From positions 1,364,001-1,428,000 of the forward strand of contig NC_022600.1 of NCBI RefSeq assembly GCF_000484535.1: DNA of 64,000 nucleotides, given 5' to 3'. Shown here one piece after another: positions 26,164 through 34,823 of this stretch. Position numbers and translations under genes: made by a program. Each line of letters begins with the position of its first letter. Position 1 is the first letter of the stretch. Below the pieces are notes generated by a model. That model made no database searches. It was not told the DNA's origin and saw nothing but the letters and a program-made list of their open reading frames with translations. This DNA comes from Gloeobacter kilaueensis JS1. Its GTDB lineage: Bacteria > Cyanobacteriota > Cyanobacteriia > Gloeobacterales > Gloeobacteraceae.

Positions 26164-27714
26164 TCAGGGGGCGATGAGTCCCGGCAGGGTTCTGGTCTTT
26201 TCGATCTGTACCGCCTTCAGGGCGTTCGGGTCGAGGCCGAGGGCCCGGAGGATCGTCGGGGCGATCTGGGCGGTCTGCACAGGCGTCTTGATCGTGGCGG
26301 CGCTCAGGCGCGGGTTGGAGACGAGCAGGGCGACGCCAGTATCGTTGGCACCAAAACCGCCGTGCTCGGCAATTTTGCTGGTGCTGCCGGTGTAGATGAC
26401 GCCGAGGGTGGGCTGCACAACAATGTCCGGGGTGCGGCTATCGGTCGTCGGATCGTTAAATTGCAGCTGGAGCAATTGCCCGGCGAGGATCTGCTCGATA
26501 CCGGCCTGGGTCTGGTTGGCGCTGAGGGTGCTTACCGCCTGGGGGGTCTGGGAAGAACTGGTCAGCCACAACAGCGAGATGTCGTCCTCGGTTGCCTGGG
26601 CGACCGTGCTGCCCAAAAGCCCGGCTGGATCGGCGATGCCAGTGTTAAAAGTCTGCAGTTTTGTCGGGTCGATGGGCGTCTGGCCGTGCTTGGCGCTCAC
26701 GATAATCAGCGTCGAGGCGAGCAGACCGCGCTTTTTGAGGGCGCTCACCATCTTGCCCACCGACTGGTCGGTGTGGGCGAGGGCGTCGGCGAGGGCCGGG
26801 CCGGGGGTGCCCTGGCCATCGAGGTAGCCCCCCTGTTCGGACTGGCCGCTCAGCGTCGGGGAGGTGGGCAGTTTCTGGCCGACGCTCACCGCCTGAAAGT
26901 TCATGCCAAACAGGGCCGGCACCGCCGCCCGCTGCGTGCCTGCCGCATTTTTGCCTGCGATCTGGTTGAGGAGGGCCTGGACTTTAAGATCGTCGTAAAT
27001 CTCGGTGCAGGCGACGCTCTTGGTGATGCTCGCAGGCAGAGGCGGCGTGCAGATGGGCGTCACCCCATCGTCGAAGGTGGTGGCGGCGATCTCCGGGGTA
27101 TAGAGGTCGTCTACGCCCTGGCCCGAAGGACCGTTGACAAGATCGTAGGCGAGGTGCTTGTCGGACCAGGCGGTGCGCAGACCGGCGGCTTTTATGACCT
27201 CGAAGACCGTGTTCACCCGCAGGTAGCTGTGGGGAAACACCGGCGAGCAGCCGTGGGCCGGGTCGCGGGGCAGAGCGGCGGTGTTGATGCCGCCGCCGCC
27301 GCCCAGGAGATTGGAATTGATGTCCACCGTCTCGTCGTAGAGGACTTCGGTGCCACTGGAGGCACAGGCGGTATCTGTGGGAGCGGAGAGCTTGCGGTCG
27401 TAGGAATCGTCGTAGAAGACGCCGGTCGAGACGGGCGAGCCGCCGGTGACCATCGCGAGCAGCCCCGGAAACGAATCGGACGGCCTGGAAGCAGAGGCGG
27501 CGCTGAAGGTCACACCGGCTGCGCTCAGACCCGCCAGGGCGGATTGGGGATTGTTCTGGACGTAGTTGGCTAAATCGATGGCGTGCAGGCCGTCGATGCT
27601 CAACAGCAACACTCTTTGAAAATGGCGACCGGCGGCATTTGTTGCCGCCTGAGCCGGGCTCGCGGCAAGCAGGGCAACCAGGCTAAAGGTACAGGCAAAT
27701 TTTTGAACGTTCAT
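26164..27714 (-). CDS. Exported type I phosphodiesterase/nucleotide pyrophosphatase-like enzyme
   Basis: About 516 residues from ATG 27714 (the frame is open to 27810; ATG 27726 is another option). Signal peptide TFSLVALLAASPAQA. The start of the mature protein, RVLLLSIDGLHAIDLANY, is the first metal site of the alkaline-phosphatase superfamily. SRPSDSFPGLLAMVTGGSP supplies the nucleophile region (Ser/Thr). WSDKHLAYDL and SAKHGQTPID (metal-binding Asp/His) and AEHGGFGANDTGVALLVSNP complete the metal ligands. It probably hydrolyses phosphodiesters or phosphoesters in the periplasm; the substrate is unknown. Its upstream region faces the divergent glcD. Confidence 0.8.
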   Translation of the reverse strand: MNVQKFACTFSLVALLAASPAQAATNAAGRHFQRVLLLSIDGLHAIDLANYVQNNPQSALAGLSAAGVTFSAASASRPSDSFPGLLAMVTGGSPVSTGVFYDDSYDRKLSAPTDTACASSGTEVLYDETVDINSNLLGGGGGINTAALPRDPAHGCSPVFPHSYLRVNTVFEVIKAAGLRTAWSDKHLAYDLVNGPSGQGVDDLYTPEIAATTFDDGVTPICTPPLPASITKSVACTEIYDDLKVQALLNQIAGKNAAGTQRAAVPALFGMNFQAVSVGQKLPTSPTLSGQSEQGGYLDGQGTPGPALADALAHTDQSVGKMVSALKKRGLLASTLIIVSAKHGQTPIDPTKLQTFNTGIADPAGLLGSTVAQATEDDISLLWLTSSSQTPQAVSTLSANQTQAGIEQILAGQLLQLQFNDPTTDSRTPDIVVQPTLGVIYTGSTSKIAEHGGFGANDTGVALLVSNPRLSAATIKTPVQTAQIAPTILRALGLDPNALKAVQIEKTRTLPGLIAP

Positions 27715-27909
27715 CGCTTCGCGCATAACTGTGCGGCAGCACGATAAAGGTTCGGTGTGGCGCGAAGGCAACCCCGGCGTGACAGGACGTGTCGGGAAGG
27801 TTAATCGCAAGTTAAGAGTTGGCTACCCCAACAGCACGGTGGAACAGCAGAGCCTGGCCTTTTCGCCTTGATCTACACTGAAGCCATCGTCCTTTGCTGG
27901 TTCGCTTCG

Positions 27910-29376
27910 ATGCTCACCCACCCCCGGCGCGACTGGCGTTCGATCGCCCGGAAGTTTGAAAGCCTGGTCGGCTCTGCCGGGGTCGTCTGGACACCGGAGG
28001 AGTTGCTTGTCTTCGAGTGCGACGGGCTCACCAGCTACAAGCAGCGCCCGGCGATCGTCGTGCTGCCGCGCACGAGCGAAGAAGTATCGGCTGTGCTCAG
28101 GTACTGCTACCAGCAGGAGTTGCCCGTCGTCGCACGCGGTTCGGGCACGGGACTTTCAGGCGGTGCCCTGCCCGTCGAAGGCTGCGTGCTGGTGGTCACC
28201 TCGCGGATGAACCGGATCGTGGCCATCGACTACGCCAACCGCCAGATCACCGTTCAGCCGGGGGTGATCAACAACTGGGTCACCCAGGCAGTCAGTGCTG
28301 CCGGATTCTACTACGCGCCGGATCCGTCGAGTCAGAGCATCTGCTCGATCGGGGGCAACGTCGCCGAAAATTCCGGGGGCGTTCACTGCCTCAAGTACGG
28401 CGTCACCACCAACCACGTCCTGGGCCTGAAGGTCGTTCTGCCGGACGGCGAAATCGTCGAGATGGGCGGGCCGGTGGCCGAGATGCCGGGCTACGACCTC
28501 TGCGGCCTGTTCGTAGGTTCTGAAGGCACCCTGGGCATCGCCACCGAGATCACCCTGCGGCTTCTTAAATCCGCCGAGGCGGTGCGGGTGCTGCTGGCAG
28601 ATTTTGAGACGATCGAGCAGGCGGGGGCAGCGGTTTCGGCGATCATCGGTGCGGGCATCGTCCCCGGCGGCATGGAGATCATGGACAACCTGAGCATCAA
28701 CGCCGTCGAGGACGTGGTGGCGACCAACTGCTATCCCCGCGACGCCGGGGCGATTTTGCTGGTCGAGGTGGACGGCCCGGTCATCGAAGTCGAGCAGATG
28801 GCCCAGGCGGTCGAAGCCCTCTGCCGCACGGCTGGGGCGCGTTCGCTGCGCTCTGCCACCGATGCTCACGAACGGCTATTGCTCTGGAAGGGGCGCAAGG
28901 CGGCCTTTGCGGCGATGGGCCAGCTCAGCCCCAACTATTACGTGCAGGATGGCGTTATCCCCCGCACCCAACTGCAGCGGGTGCTCGCCCGGATCGAGCA
29001 GTTAGGAGCCGAGCACGGCTACCGGGTGGCCAACGTCTTCCACGCCGGTGACGGGAACCTCCACCCGCTCATCCTCTACGACGGGCGGATCGCGGGCGAA
29101 CTCGAAAAAGTCGAGCGCCTTGGCGGCGAAATCCTCAAGCTCTGCGTGCAGGTGGGAGGCAGCATCTCCGGCGAGCACGGCATCGGCGCTGAGAAGCGCT
29201 GCTACATGGGCGAGATGTTCACACCCGTCGATCTGGAGACGATGCAGCAGGTGCGCGCCGTCTTCGATCCAAAGAACCTGGCCAACCCGACAAAGATCTT
29301 CCCCACTCCCCGCACCTGCGGCGAGGCGGCCCGCGCCAAAGCGGCAGCCCACTTCCCACAGGCGGAGCGCTATTAG
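27910..29376 (+). CDS. glcD: Glycolate oxidase/dehydrogenase subunit GlcD (FAD-linked)
   Basis: A 489-residue FAD enzyme that oxidises glycolate to glyoxylate in photorespiration, or a related 2-hydroxy acid. Start ATG 27910 fits the family length; the frame is open from 27868. The FAD-binding 4 domain has RGSGTGLSGGALPVEG and SIGGNVAENSGGVHCLKYGV. The C-terminal domain has NVFHAGDGNLHPLILYDGR and GGSISGEHGIGAEKRCYMG. Close relatives include D-lactate dehydrogenases, so the substrate is inferred. Cyanobacteria often use a lone GlcD-type glycolate dehydrogenase; no glcE/glcF are adjacent. Confidence 0.9.
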   Translation: MLTHPRRDWRSIARKFESLVGSAGVVWTPEELLVFECDGLTSYKQRPAIVVLPRTSEEVSAVLRYCYQQELPVVARGSGTGLSGGALPVEGCVLVVTSRMNRIVAIDYANRQITVQPGVINNWVTQAVSAAGFYYAPDPSSQSICSIGGNVAENSGGVHCLKYGVTTNHVLGLKVVLPDGEIVEMGGPVAEMPGYDLCGLFVGSEGTLGIATEITLRLLKSAEAVRVLLADFETIEQAGAAVSAIIGAGIVPGGMEIMDNLSINAVEDVVATNCYPRDAGAILLVEVDGPVIEVEQMAQAVEALCRTAGARSLRSATDAHERLLLWKGRKAAFAAMGQLSPNYYVQDGVIPRTQLQRVLARIEQLGAEHGYRVANVFHAGDGNLHPLILYDGRIAGELEKVERLGGEILKLCVQVGGSISGEHGIGAEKRCYMGEMFTPVDLETMQQVRAVFDPKNLANPTKIFPTPRTCGEAARAKAAAHFPQAERY

Positions 29377-29380
29377 TGCC

Positions 29381-29794
29381 TCAGGCTTTGGGCATCAGAT
29401 CTTTGTAGCGATAGCTGTAATAAAAGTAACGCGCCTCGTCAAAAGGCTGCAGTTGCCAGCCTTTTGCTTCGACCTTCGGATAGTAGGCGAGAAACTCGCT
29501 CAGTTCCTTGCGGATCGTGTCGTCGAGGTCTTTTTTTTCGCTCAGCAGTGCCTCGCGCTCCGCTTTTTTGGTCGGGCCCACCGCGAGCTTCATTTGCTGG
29601 TCGATCTTTTGGAGCTGCTCGACCGACTCGTCGATCTTGCGCAGCAGCGCCCGTGAAGCTTTCTGAGCGTCCCGTTCGGAGCTGACAGTGATCTGCCCCT
29701 GCAGCGGTGTGGTCACCTCCACTTCACCACCGGAAGAACCGCAACTGACCACCAGTGCCAGCAGCAGCGGCAACCCCAGATACCTCAAGCCCAT
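29381..29794 (-). CDS. Lipoprotein, hypothetical
   Basis: About 137 residues from ATG 29794. The N-terminus is a lipoprotein signal (LGLPLLLALVVSC) with lipobox LVVSC, so the mature protein is lipid-anchored at Cys18. A coiled-coil helical body follows (KASRALLRKIDESVEQLQKI, KKAEREALLSEKKDLDDTIR), then an aromatic tail (RYFYYSYRYKDL). It is convergent with glcD, 4 bases apart, and lies downstream of the DUF3120 gene. Function unknown. Confidence 0.7.
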   Translation of the reverse strand: MGLRYLGLPLLLALVVSCGSSGGEVEVTTPLQGQITVSSERDAQKASRALLRKIDESVEQLQKIDQQMKLAVGPTKKAEREALLSEKKDLDDTIRKELSEFLAYYPKVEAKGWQLQPFDEARYFYYSYRYKDLMPKA

Positions 29795-29814
29795 AGGATC
29801 CTGTCCAACGACTC

Positions 29815-30555
29815 TCAGGATCCTACCAAAAACAGGTTCGCCGTCGCCCAAAAAAGCCCATCGACCAGCAGCGTGCTGAAGACCGCCCCAGCAAAGGCCC
29901 ACCAGTGCAACTTTTCAGACTGCATTGCCCGCACAGTGATCGCAAGCAGCACCAGGCTCACTCCAGCAGCGAGGATCATTCCCGGCAGCGTGTGCATCTG
30001 TGCTAGAGCCGCAGGCAACACCTGGGCAAGCTGGATATTGCTGCCCTCGGCGTTCATCATCCGCTCCCACCAGGGCATCAATCCGGCGGCCATGCAGTAA
30101 AAGTCCGTGATGCAGGTGCCCAAAAACGAACCCAGAAAGAACAGGCTGCCGATGCGAAAGTGACCGAAGGCAAGGGCGAGCAGGGCGATCGGCACCGGCA
30201 GCGCCTCCACCGGCAGGTGCAGCAGCGGCTCGGTGCGCAGCCAGCCCCAGTAGAGACTGCCGGCCCACCAGCTCAGGGTAAAGCCAAAGAGCAGATCGCC
30301 CCACAGCTGCTGCCGGGGCCGATTCCACAGCCACAAGCTGAGCATCAGCCAGCCAAGGGTCGCAAGCAGGCTGATCGACGGAGCGTAGCGCACCAGCGGA
30401 GCCTGGAAGAAAACCGGCACCGAAACAAGAAAAACCGCTGCCCAGAACGTCCGCCAGCGGGCATTCTGGAAGATCGGGAGCGAAAGGCGCTGGCGTTCGT
30501 CGAGTAAGAGCACTGCTTTTAAAGTTAGGGTTGCATTCGTTACTAAGCTTAACAT
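29815..30555 (-). CDS. DUF3120 family integral membrane protein
   Basis: About 246 residues from ATG 30555; the frame is open to 30660, but the preceding part is not family-like. Multiple membrane helices are evident (FWAAVFLVSVPVFFQAPLV, ISLLATLGWLMLSLWLW, PVPIALLALAFGHFRIGSLF, MILAAGVSLVLLAITVRAM). The motifs SLYWGWLRTEPLLHLPVEA and FYCMAAGLMPWWERMM match a cyanobacterial family annotated DUF3120. No function is established. The lipoprotein gene lies directly downstream. Confidence 0.75.
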   Translation of the reverse strand: MLSLVTNATLTLKAVLLLDERQRLSLPIFQNARWRTFWAAVFLVSVPVFFQAPLVRYAPSISLLATLGWLMLSLWLWNRPRQQLWGDLLFGFTLSWWAGSLYWGWLRTEPLLHLPVEALPVPIALLALAFGHFRIGSLFFLGSFLGTCITDFYCMAAGLMPWWERMMNAEGSNIQLAQVLPAALAQMHTLPGMILAAGVSLVLLAITVRAMQSEKLHWWAFAGAVFSTLLVDGLFWATANLFLVGS

Positions 30556-30677
30556 TGCTCTCACGTTTTGCAGCACGAAAATCTGCCGGGGCGGTGGCAT
30601 CTGTCCGGCGGCGTCTGAAAGTAGCCCACCAGGCTGATTGCCGACGATACTGCGCGCCATCTCCTCCCAGGGCTTGC

Positions 30678-31052
30678 GTGGATAGGCGGCACCTTCTTGC
30701 GTTACAGGCAGAAACCCTCGTCGCGGGCTGGCTCGCCGCCTCCGGCGGGCTTATTCTGGCGCGGCGCTGGCGCTGCCGGGGGGGCGAGATCGATCTGGTC
30801 GCCCGTAGCGGCGCGCTGCTGTTGTTTGTCGAGGTCAAAGCCCGCAGCCAGGGGAGTTGGGACAGCGCCGGTCTGGAGGCGGTGGGGGCCACCAAGCGCC
30901 GCCGGATCAGCCGGGCTGCCGAGTTGTACCTGATTGCCCATCCAGATCAGGCCCGGCTGGCCTGCCGCTTCGATGTCGCGCTGGTGGCGATTGCCCCAGG
31001 CGGCCATCTGCAGATCACAAGCTACATCGAGGCGGCGTTCGAGTTGTGTTGA
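30678..31052 (+). CDS. yraN: YraN (UPF0102) family endonuclease-like protein
   Basis: A 124-residue protein from GTG 30678, which gives the standard family length; the open frame extends back to 30531 without family likeness. It carries the YraN core: AETLVAGWLAASGGLILARR, GGEIDLVARSGALLLFVEVK (the E-ID-VEVK nuclease-fold residues), and RRISRAAELYL. YraN proteins have the fold of archaeal Holliday-junction resolvases; their biological role is not firmly known. It overlaps the convergent lhgO by 31 bases. Confidence 0.88.
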   Translation: MDRRHLLALQAETLVAGWLAASGGLILARRWRCRGGEIDLVARSGALLLFVEVKARSQGSWDSAGLEAVGATKRRRISRAAELYLIAHPDQARLACRFDVALVAIAPGGHLQITSYIEAAFELC

Positions 31053-32245
31053 AGTCTGAGGGCGGCCACCCGCTCAGCGATCGCCTGGCCGATGGCGAGG
31101 GAGGCGGTGGCGGCGGGGGAGGGAGCGTTGCAGACGTGCAGCGCGCGCGGCCCTTCGACCAGCAAAAAATCATCGACCAGCCCGCCATCCGGTCGCAGCG
31201 CCTGGGCGCGCACCCCCGCCCCGGCGGGCAGCAGATCCGCTGACTGCACCTCTGGAACGAGCCGCTGGAGGCTTTTGACGAACGCCGCCTTGTTCCAGGA
31301 GCGCCACTGTTCAGCGAGCCCGGCGCGCCAGTGCCTTGCGGCCAGCTTCCAGAAGCCGCCGTAACCCAGCACTTCTTGAAGGTCTTTTCGATCGAAGTCG
31401 CCTTTTTGATAGCCCTCGCGCTTGAAGCTCAAGACAGCGTTCGGTCCGGCGTGGATGCTGCCGTCGATGAGGCGCGTAAAGTGAACGCCCAAAAACGGAA
31501 AAGCCGGGTCCGGTACCGGGTAGACGAGATTGTTGATCAAGTAGCGCTTCTCGCTCACCAGTTCGTAGTACTCGCCGCGAAAAGGAACGATCCGGGCGGG
31601 CGGTTCGCTCCTGGCCAGCCGGGCGAGCCTGTCGCTCCATAGCCCCGCGCAGTTGATGAGAAAGCGGGCCTCGAAGCTGCCGCTGGTCTTTGTCTCGATG
31701 GTCCAGCCCTTTGCCAGTACTTCCAGACGCTCGACCGGGCAGTTGAGCCTGAGCGTTCCGCCCCGCTCGCCTATCAGTTCGGCGTACCGGCGAGCCACCT
31801 CGCGGTAATCGACGATCCCCGCCGTGGGCACGAACAACCCTGCCAGAGCGCGCACGTGCGGCTCCATCCGCCGTACGCCTTCTGCGTCCAGCTTCTCGAC
31901 GGCCAGACCATTTTCTTGCCCGCGCCGGTAGAGTTTTTCGAGATCCGCCAGCTCCCGCGCCTCCGTCGCTGCAATCACCTTGCCGCAGATATCGTGGGCG
32001 ATGCCGTGCTCCCGGCAAAAAGCGACGAGGGCCGCGTTGCCCGCCTTGCAGAGCTGGGCCTTGAGACTGCCGGGCCGATAATAAAGCCCCGAATGGAGCA
32101 CGCCGCTGTTGTGCCCGCTCTGGTGGGCGGCCCAGGTGGCTTCCTTCTCGAAGACAACAATCTCCGCCCCGACAAAGCGCTCAGCGAGGGCCAGCGCCGT
32201 TGCCAGACCGACGACCCCACCGCCAACAATTGCAAAGTCGTACAT
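31022..32245 (-). CDS. lhgO: L-2-hydroxyglutarate oxidase/dehydrogenase
   Basis: A 407-residue FAD enzyme of the DAO family that oxidises L-2-hydroxyglutarate to 2-oxoglutarate and passes electrons to quinone. The N-terminal dinucleotide fold is IVGGGVVGLATALAL, followed by the family signature HQSGHNSGVLHSGLYYRPGS and KAQLCKAGN. GIVDYREVARRYAEL and the C-terminal PAGAGVRAQALRPDGGLVDD also fit LhgO. This would remove a toxic by-product of 2-oxoglutarate metabolism. A glycerol-3-phosphate dehydrogenase-like enzyme is the less likely alternative. Confidence 0.9.
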   Translation of the reverse strand: MYDFAIVGGGVVGLATALALAERFVGAEIVVFEKEATWAAHQSGHNSGVLHSGLYYRPGSLKAQLCKAGNAALVAFCREHGIAHDICGKVIAATEARELADLEKLYRRGQENGLAVEKLDAEGVRRMEPHVRALAGLFVPTAGIVDYREVARRYAELIGERGGTLRLNCPVERLEVLAKGWTIETKTSGSFEARFLINCAGLWSDRLARLARSEPPARIVPFRGEYYELVSEKRYLINNLVYPVPDPAFPFLGVHFTRLIDGSIHAGPNAVLSFKREGYQKGDFDRKDLQEVLGYGGFWKLAARHWRAGLAEQWRSWNKAAFVKSLQRLVPEVQSADLLPAGAGVRAQALRPDGGLVDDFLLVEGPRALHVCNAPSPAATASLAIGQAIAERVAALRLQHNSNAASM

Positions 32246-32333
32246 ACCGAAAACCAGCCAACCAGTCTCCCGGTTGCATCCTAGCTGACCAAATTGGGAG
32301 GAGAGATAGCTCTACCGGTCCAGTGCTTTAGAC

Positions 32334-33239
32334 TCATCGCCGTTGCTGCAGTTGCTCACTAAGTTTTTGATAAAACTCCACTTCAGAAACGCCTTGGGGC
32401 AAGCCTGAAACCTGTCCGTCACCCATCTCGATAATTACCCACTCACCTGAACGCTTTTGGGCAATGTCCAGCGTGAAGAAGCGGCTGGGAATAGCGCGGG
32501 CAAGCTCGATAAATGGTGCAAGGGCTGCCTGCTCTGGAACAGCGATACCAGTGTTCCAGTAGTCGGTCACCATGAGCGGGGCATTGTCCAGAAAGAATAT
32601 GCGCCACTCCCAGGGGCGGGCCGGATCGGTGCCCGCCAGCTCGACGTACTCGCGAAAGACCAGACCAACGCTGAGATCCTTGCCCTGCAGCGCAAGAAAT
32701 CGGCGCACAACCCGCTCGACAGCAGAGCGGTCGGAGGCCGCAGGAATGAAACAGGCTTCGTGCCAGGCATGTTTGGCAGACTTCACGTAGTCCTTGAGCA
32801 CGAGCGGGCTATGCCCGAACTCGGCAAGTCGCGCCATCAACGCATCGACATCGAGTTCACCCGTCAGCGGAAGCCAGACGGTGCGGGGGGTATGGTTAGC
32901 CAGATACGGATATCCCTCCGGGAGATAGTGACAGAGCCTATAGGCAGAAGGCGTATTCACCAGCTGCAGGTTCCGCTCCAGCAGCGCGTTGTAGAGCGAT
33001 TTGTACCCTTCGGGCCGCAGCATCCAGCCCCGAAAAAGCACTGTTTCCCCTGCCTCAGCAGCAGCGACAGCGACGCGCCGAATAGCTCGCGCCGGATTGC
33101 CTTCGAGCAGCGCTTCGAAGTTGAGCACCGACCAGGATAAACCCGCCTGTGATGCTGCCTGCACTTCATCCTCCCAGGCCGGATCGGGCCGGTTCGGGGT
33201 CAGAGGATCGCTGCAAAATAACAGGTGCATCGTCATCAT
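32334..33239 (-). CDS. ATP-grasp domain protein
   Basis: A 301-residue protein with an ATP-grasp-like architecture: an N-terminal region (LFCSDPLTPNRPDPAWEDEV), a middle segment with a nucleotide lysine (SPLVLKDYVKSAKHAWHEAC), and a C-terminal metal-binding part (RIFFLDNAPLMVTDYWN ... EWVIIEMGDGQVSGLP). Proteins of this group ligate an acid to an amine with ATP, but many are uncharacterised. No peptide precursor or other biosynthetic gene is next to it. The start is at MMTMHLL; the ATG three codons later is also possible. Confidence 0.7.
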   Translation of the reverse strand: MMTMHLLFCSDPLTPNRPDPAWEDEVQAASQAGLSWSVLNFEALLEGNPARAIRRVAVAAAEAGETVLFRGWMLRPEGYKSLYNALLERNLQLVNTPSAYRLCHYLPEGYPYLANHTPRTVWLPLTGELDVDALMARLAEFGHSPLVLKDYVKSAKHAWHEACFIPAASDRSAVERVVRRFLALQGKDLSVGLVFREYVELAGTDPARPWEWRIFFLDNAPLMVTDYWNTGIAVPEQAALAPFIELARAIPSRFFTLDIAQKRSGEWVIIEMGDGQVSGLPQGVSEVEFYQKLSEQLQQRR

Positions 33240-33827
33240 TTCGCGGGGCTACGCAAAGAGCAACGAAACAATACAAGGATACAAGCTGCTCCAAGCAGGC
33301 AGTCTGTCATGACATGATTTAGTTAGAGACTAGTAACTAGCAAAGCTCAAGCATTCTCTTGGAAGGAGGTGTCCCATGCACTACAGTCCTACCTCACTTC
33401 AAATTTTAATTCGGAATGTCTATATCGAAATATTCTATACATAGCCGCAGCAGTGGCAGGAGGACTTCTTAGCTAGGTTGGAGCGGTGTTACTTGTACTT
33501 CTTTCGGGTGTTCCACTTTTACTATTAGCTCTTATGATTGTTGCTCTAATCTTCGGTATTGCCTGGGGTGGGCACATACCTCAGACAGTACGTCATCAAA
33601 AGGCGATCTCAAGCAAAACTTCCTGCAGGGACAATCCGAACGCTGGAGAGGTGATTCGACACCGCTAGGATCATCTGCAAGTCTTGAGGTGGGCGCGATG
33701 GCCAGAGTACTGGTACCGCTGGCGGAGGGCAGCCATCGGCTTTGCCAGAATGCTATTTTTATGGCGACTCCTCACACCCAACACCGTCTTAGAAAGGCTC
33801 AAAGGCTCTACAGATAAAGGAGGCAGT
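33240..33827. other. 588-bp stretch with no confident gene; possible broken small membrane ORF
   Basis: This is AT-richer than its surroundings. A near-perfect ribosome site (AAGGAGGTG, 33363-33371) precedes two tiny frames: ATG 33376 (22 codons) and, in another frame, GTG 33370 (35 codons, ending AAAVAGGLLS). The second frame is interrupted by one TAG at about 33475. It then continues as a very hydrophobic stretch (VGAVLLVLLSGVPLLLLALM, then IVALIFGIAWGG). This reads like a ~90-residue membrane protein with one in-frame stop, or two unrelated small frames. I see no RNA gene or mobile element ends. Confidence 0.4.
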
Positions 33828-34805
33828 ATGCGCAGGGCAATAACTGGCCTGGTTCTGTCGGTGGTATGCGCCCTGGTGCCGGCAGTGGCTACCCGTGCCC
33901 AGGAGCCGCGCTTCTTGCCCCAGGGAGCACAAGTCTACGACCGCAAGACGGGACTGACCTGGCAGCGCTGCACCCTCGGGCAACAATGGCGTGGGGAACG
34001 CTGCGACGGAACGGCGACACCTTACACCTGGGATGTCGCTCGTACCCTTTATCGAGACGGCTGGCGTCTGCCGACGATGGCCGAACTAGAAACGCTGATC
34101 GATCCAGAGCGCAAGGCGCGGCGTGTTCACCCCAACATCGATACCACCCTCTTTCCGTACCCAACTGTTGTTCCAACGCAGTCGCGTCCTTTGAGATTCC
34201 CCTTTTACTGGAGCAGCGTGCCGACCAGAGGTTGCATCAGCCAGAGCCGGCGCGGTTGTGCCTACGTCCTTGACCTGTATTCGATCAACAACACCGATGT
34301 CGATAATCTGCCACGCGAAGCGCTGGCGATCGTTCGCCTGGTGAAGGCGGCACCGGCGTCCTCGCCGGGAGTGGATTCAAATTCCTCCAGCAATTCGGTG
34401 GCGGTTTACGGCGACCGCTTCGAGGCAAGCGGCAACGAAGTTCTCGATCGCCGGACGGGTTTGCGCTGGCAGCGCTGCAATACCGGGCAGACCTGGCAGG
34501 CCGGATTGGGTTGTACTGGTGTGCCGCGATACTACACCTACGACGACGCGGCACGAGCAGCGGGCGGCGGTTGGCGTCTGCCCACGAAGGACGAACTGAT
34601 GAGCCTGGTTGAAAAGGGGCGGCCACTGCACATTGACACCGATGCCTTTCTCGATGTCCACAAGGACAAAGCGACCTACTGGACGAGTACCCCCTACGTG
34701 GGCGGCGGTCGCCAGTACTTCTGCGTCAATTTCCCCTTCGGCGACTCGGACAACTGCGATGCGTCGGGCACCAGAGCTTTGCGGCTGGTGCGCGATCAAC
34801 GCTGA
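33828..34805 (+). CDS. Exported protein with two DUF1566 (Lcl C-terminal) domains
   Basis: About 325 residues from ATG 33828, which follows AAAGGAGG by 5 bases; the frame is open from 33684. Signal peptide ITGLVLSVVCALVPAVATRA. Two copies of a DUF1566-type module follow: first VYDRKTGLTWQRCTLGQQW ... DGWRLPTMAELETLIDPE, then EVLDRRTGLRWQRCNTGQTW ... GGWRLPTKDELMSLVEKG. Each has conserved cysteines and a WRLPT motif, and each ends in an AIVRLV/ALRLVR strand. DUF1566 resembles C-type-lectin/FGE-like folds, so surface binding is likely; this is inference. It converges with flv1. Confidence 0.85.
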   Translation: MRRAITGLVLSVVCALVPAVATRAQEPRFLPQGAQVYDRKTGLTWQRCTLGQQWRGERCDGTATPYTWDVARTLYRDGWRLPTMAELETLIDPERKARRVHPNIDTTLFPYPTVVPTQSRPLRFPFYWSSVPTRGCISQSRRGCAYVLDLYSINNTDVDNLPREALAIVRLVKAAPASSPGVDSNSSSNSVAVYGDRFEASGNEVLDRRTGLRWQRCNTGQTWQAGLGCTGVPRYYTYDDAARAAGGGWRLPTKDELMSLVEKGRPLHIDTDAFLDVHKDKATYWTSTPYVGGGRQYFCVNFPFGDSDNCDASGTRALRLVRDQR

Positions 34806-34823
34806 TCCCCCTTCGAGAGCCCG

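Noticed and set aside
26140-27573. Plus-strand open frame of 477 codons opposite the phosphodiesterase-like gene
   Set aside because: Shadow of the minus-strand gene, which has a signal peptide, metal-binding motifs and its own terminator.
33486-33668. Stand-alone 60-codon hydrophobic gene starting at GTG 33486
   Set aside because: GGAG lies only a few bases before the GTG, the hydrophobic part continues in frame upstream across a TAG, and the C-terminal half is random-looking. It is described instead as part of a possibly broken small ORF.
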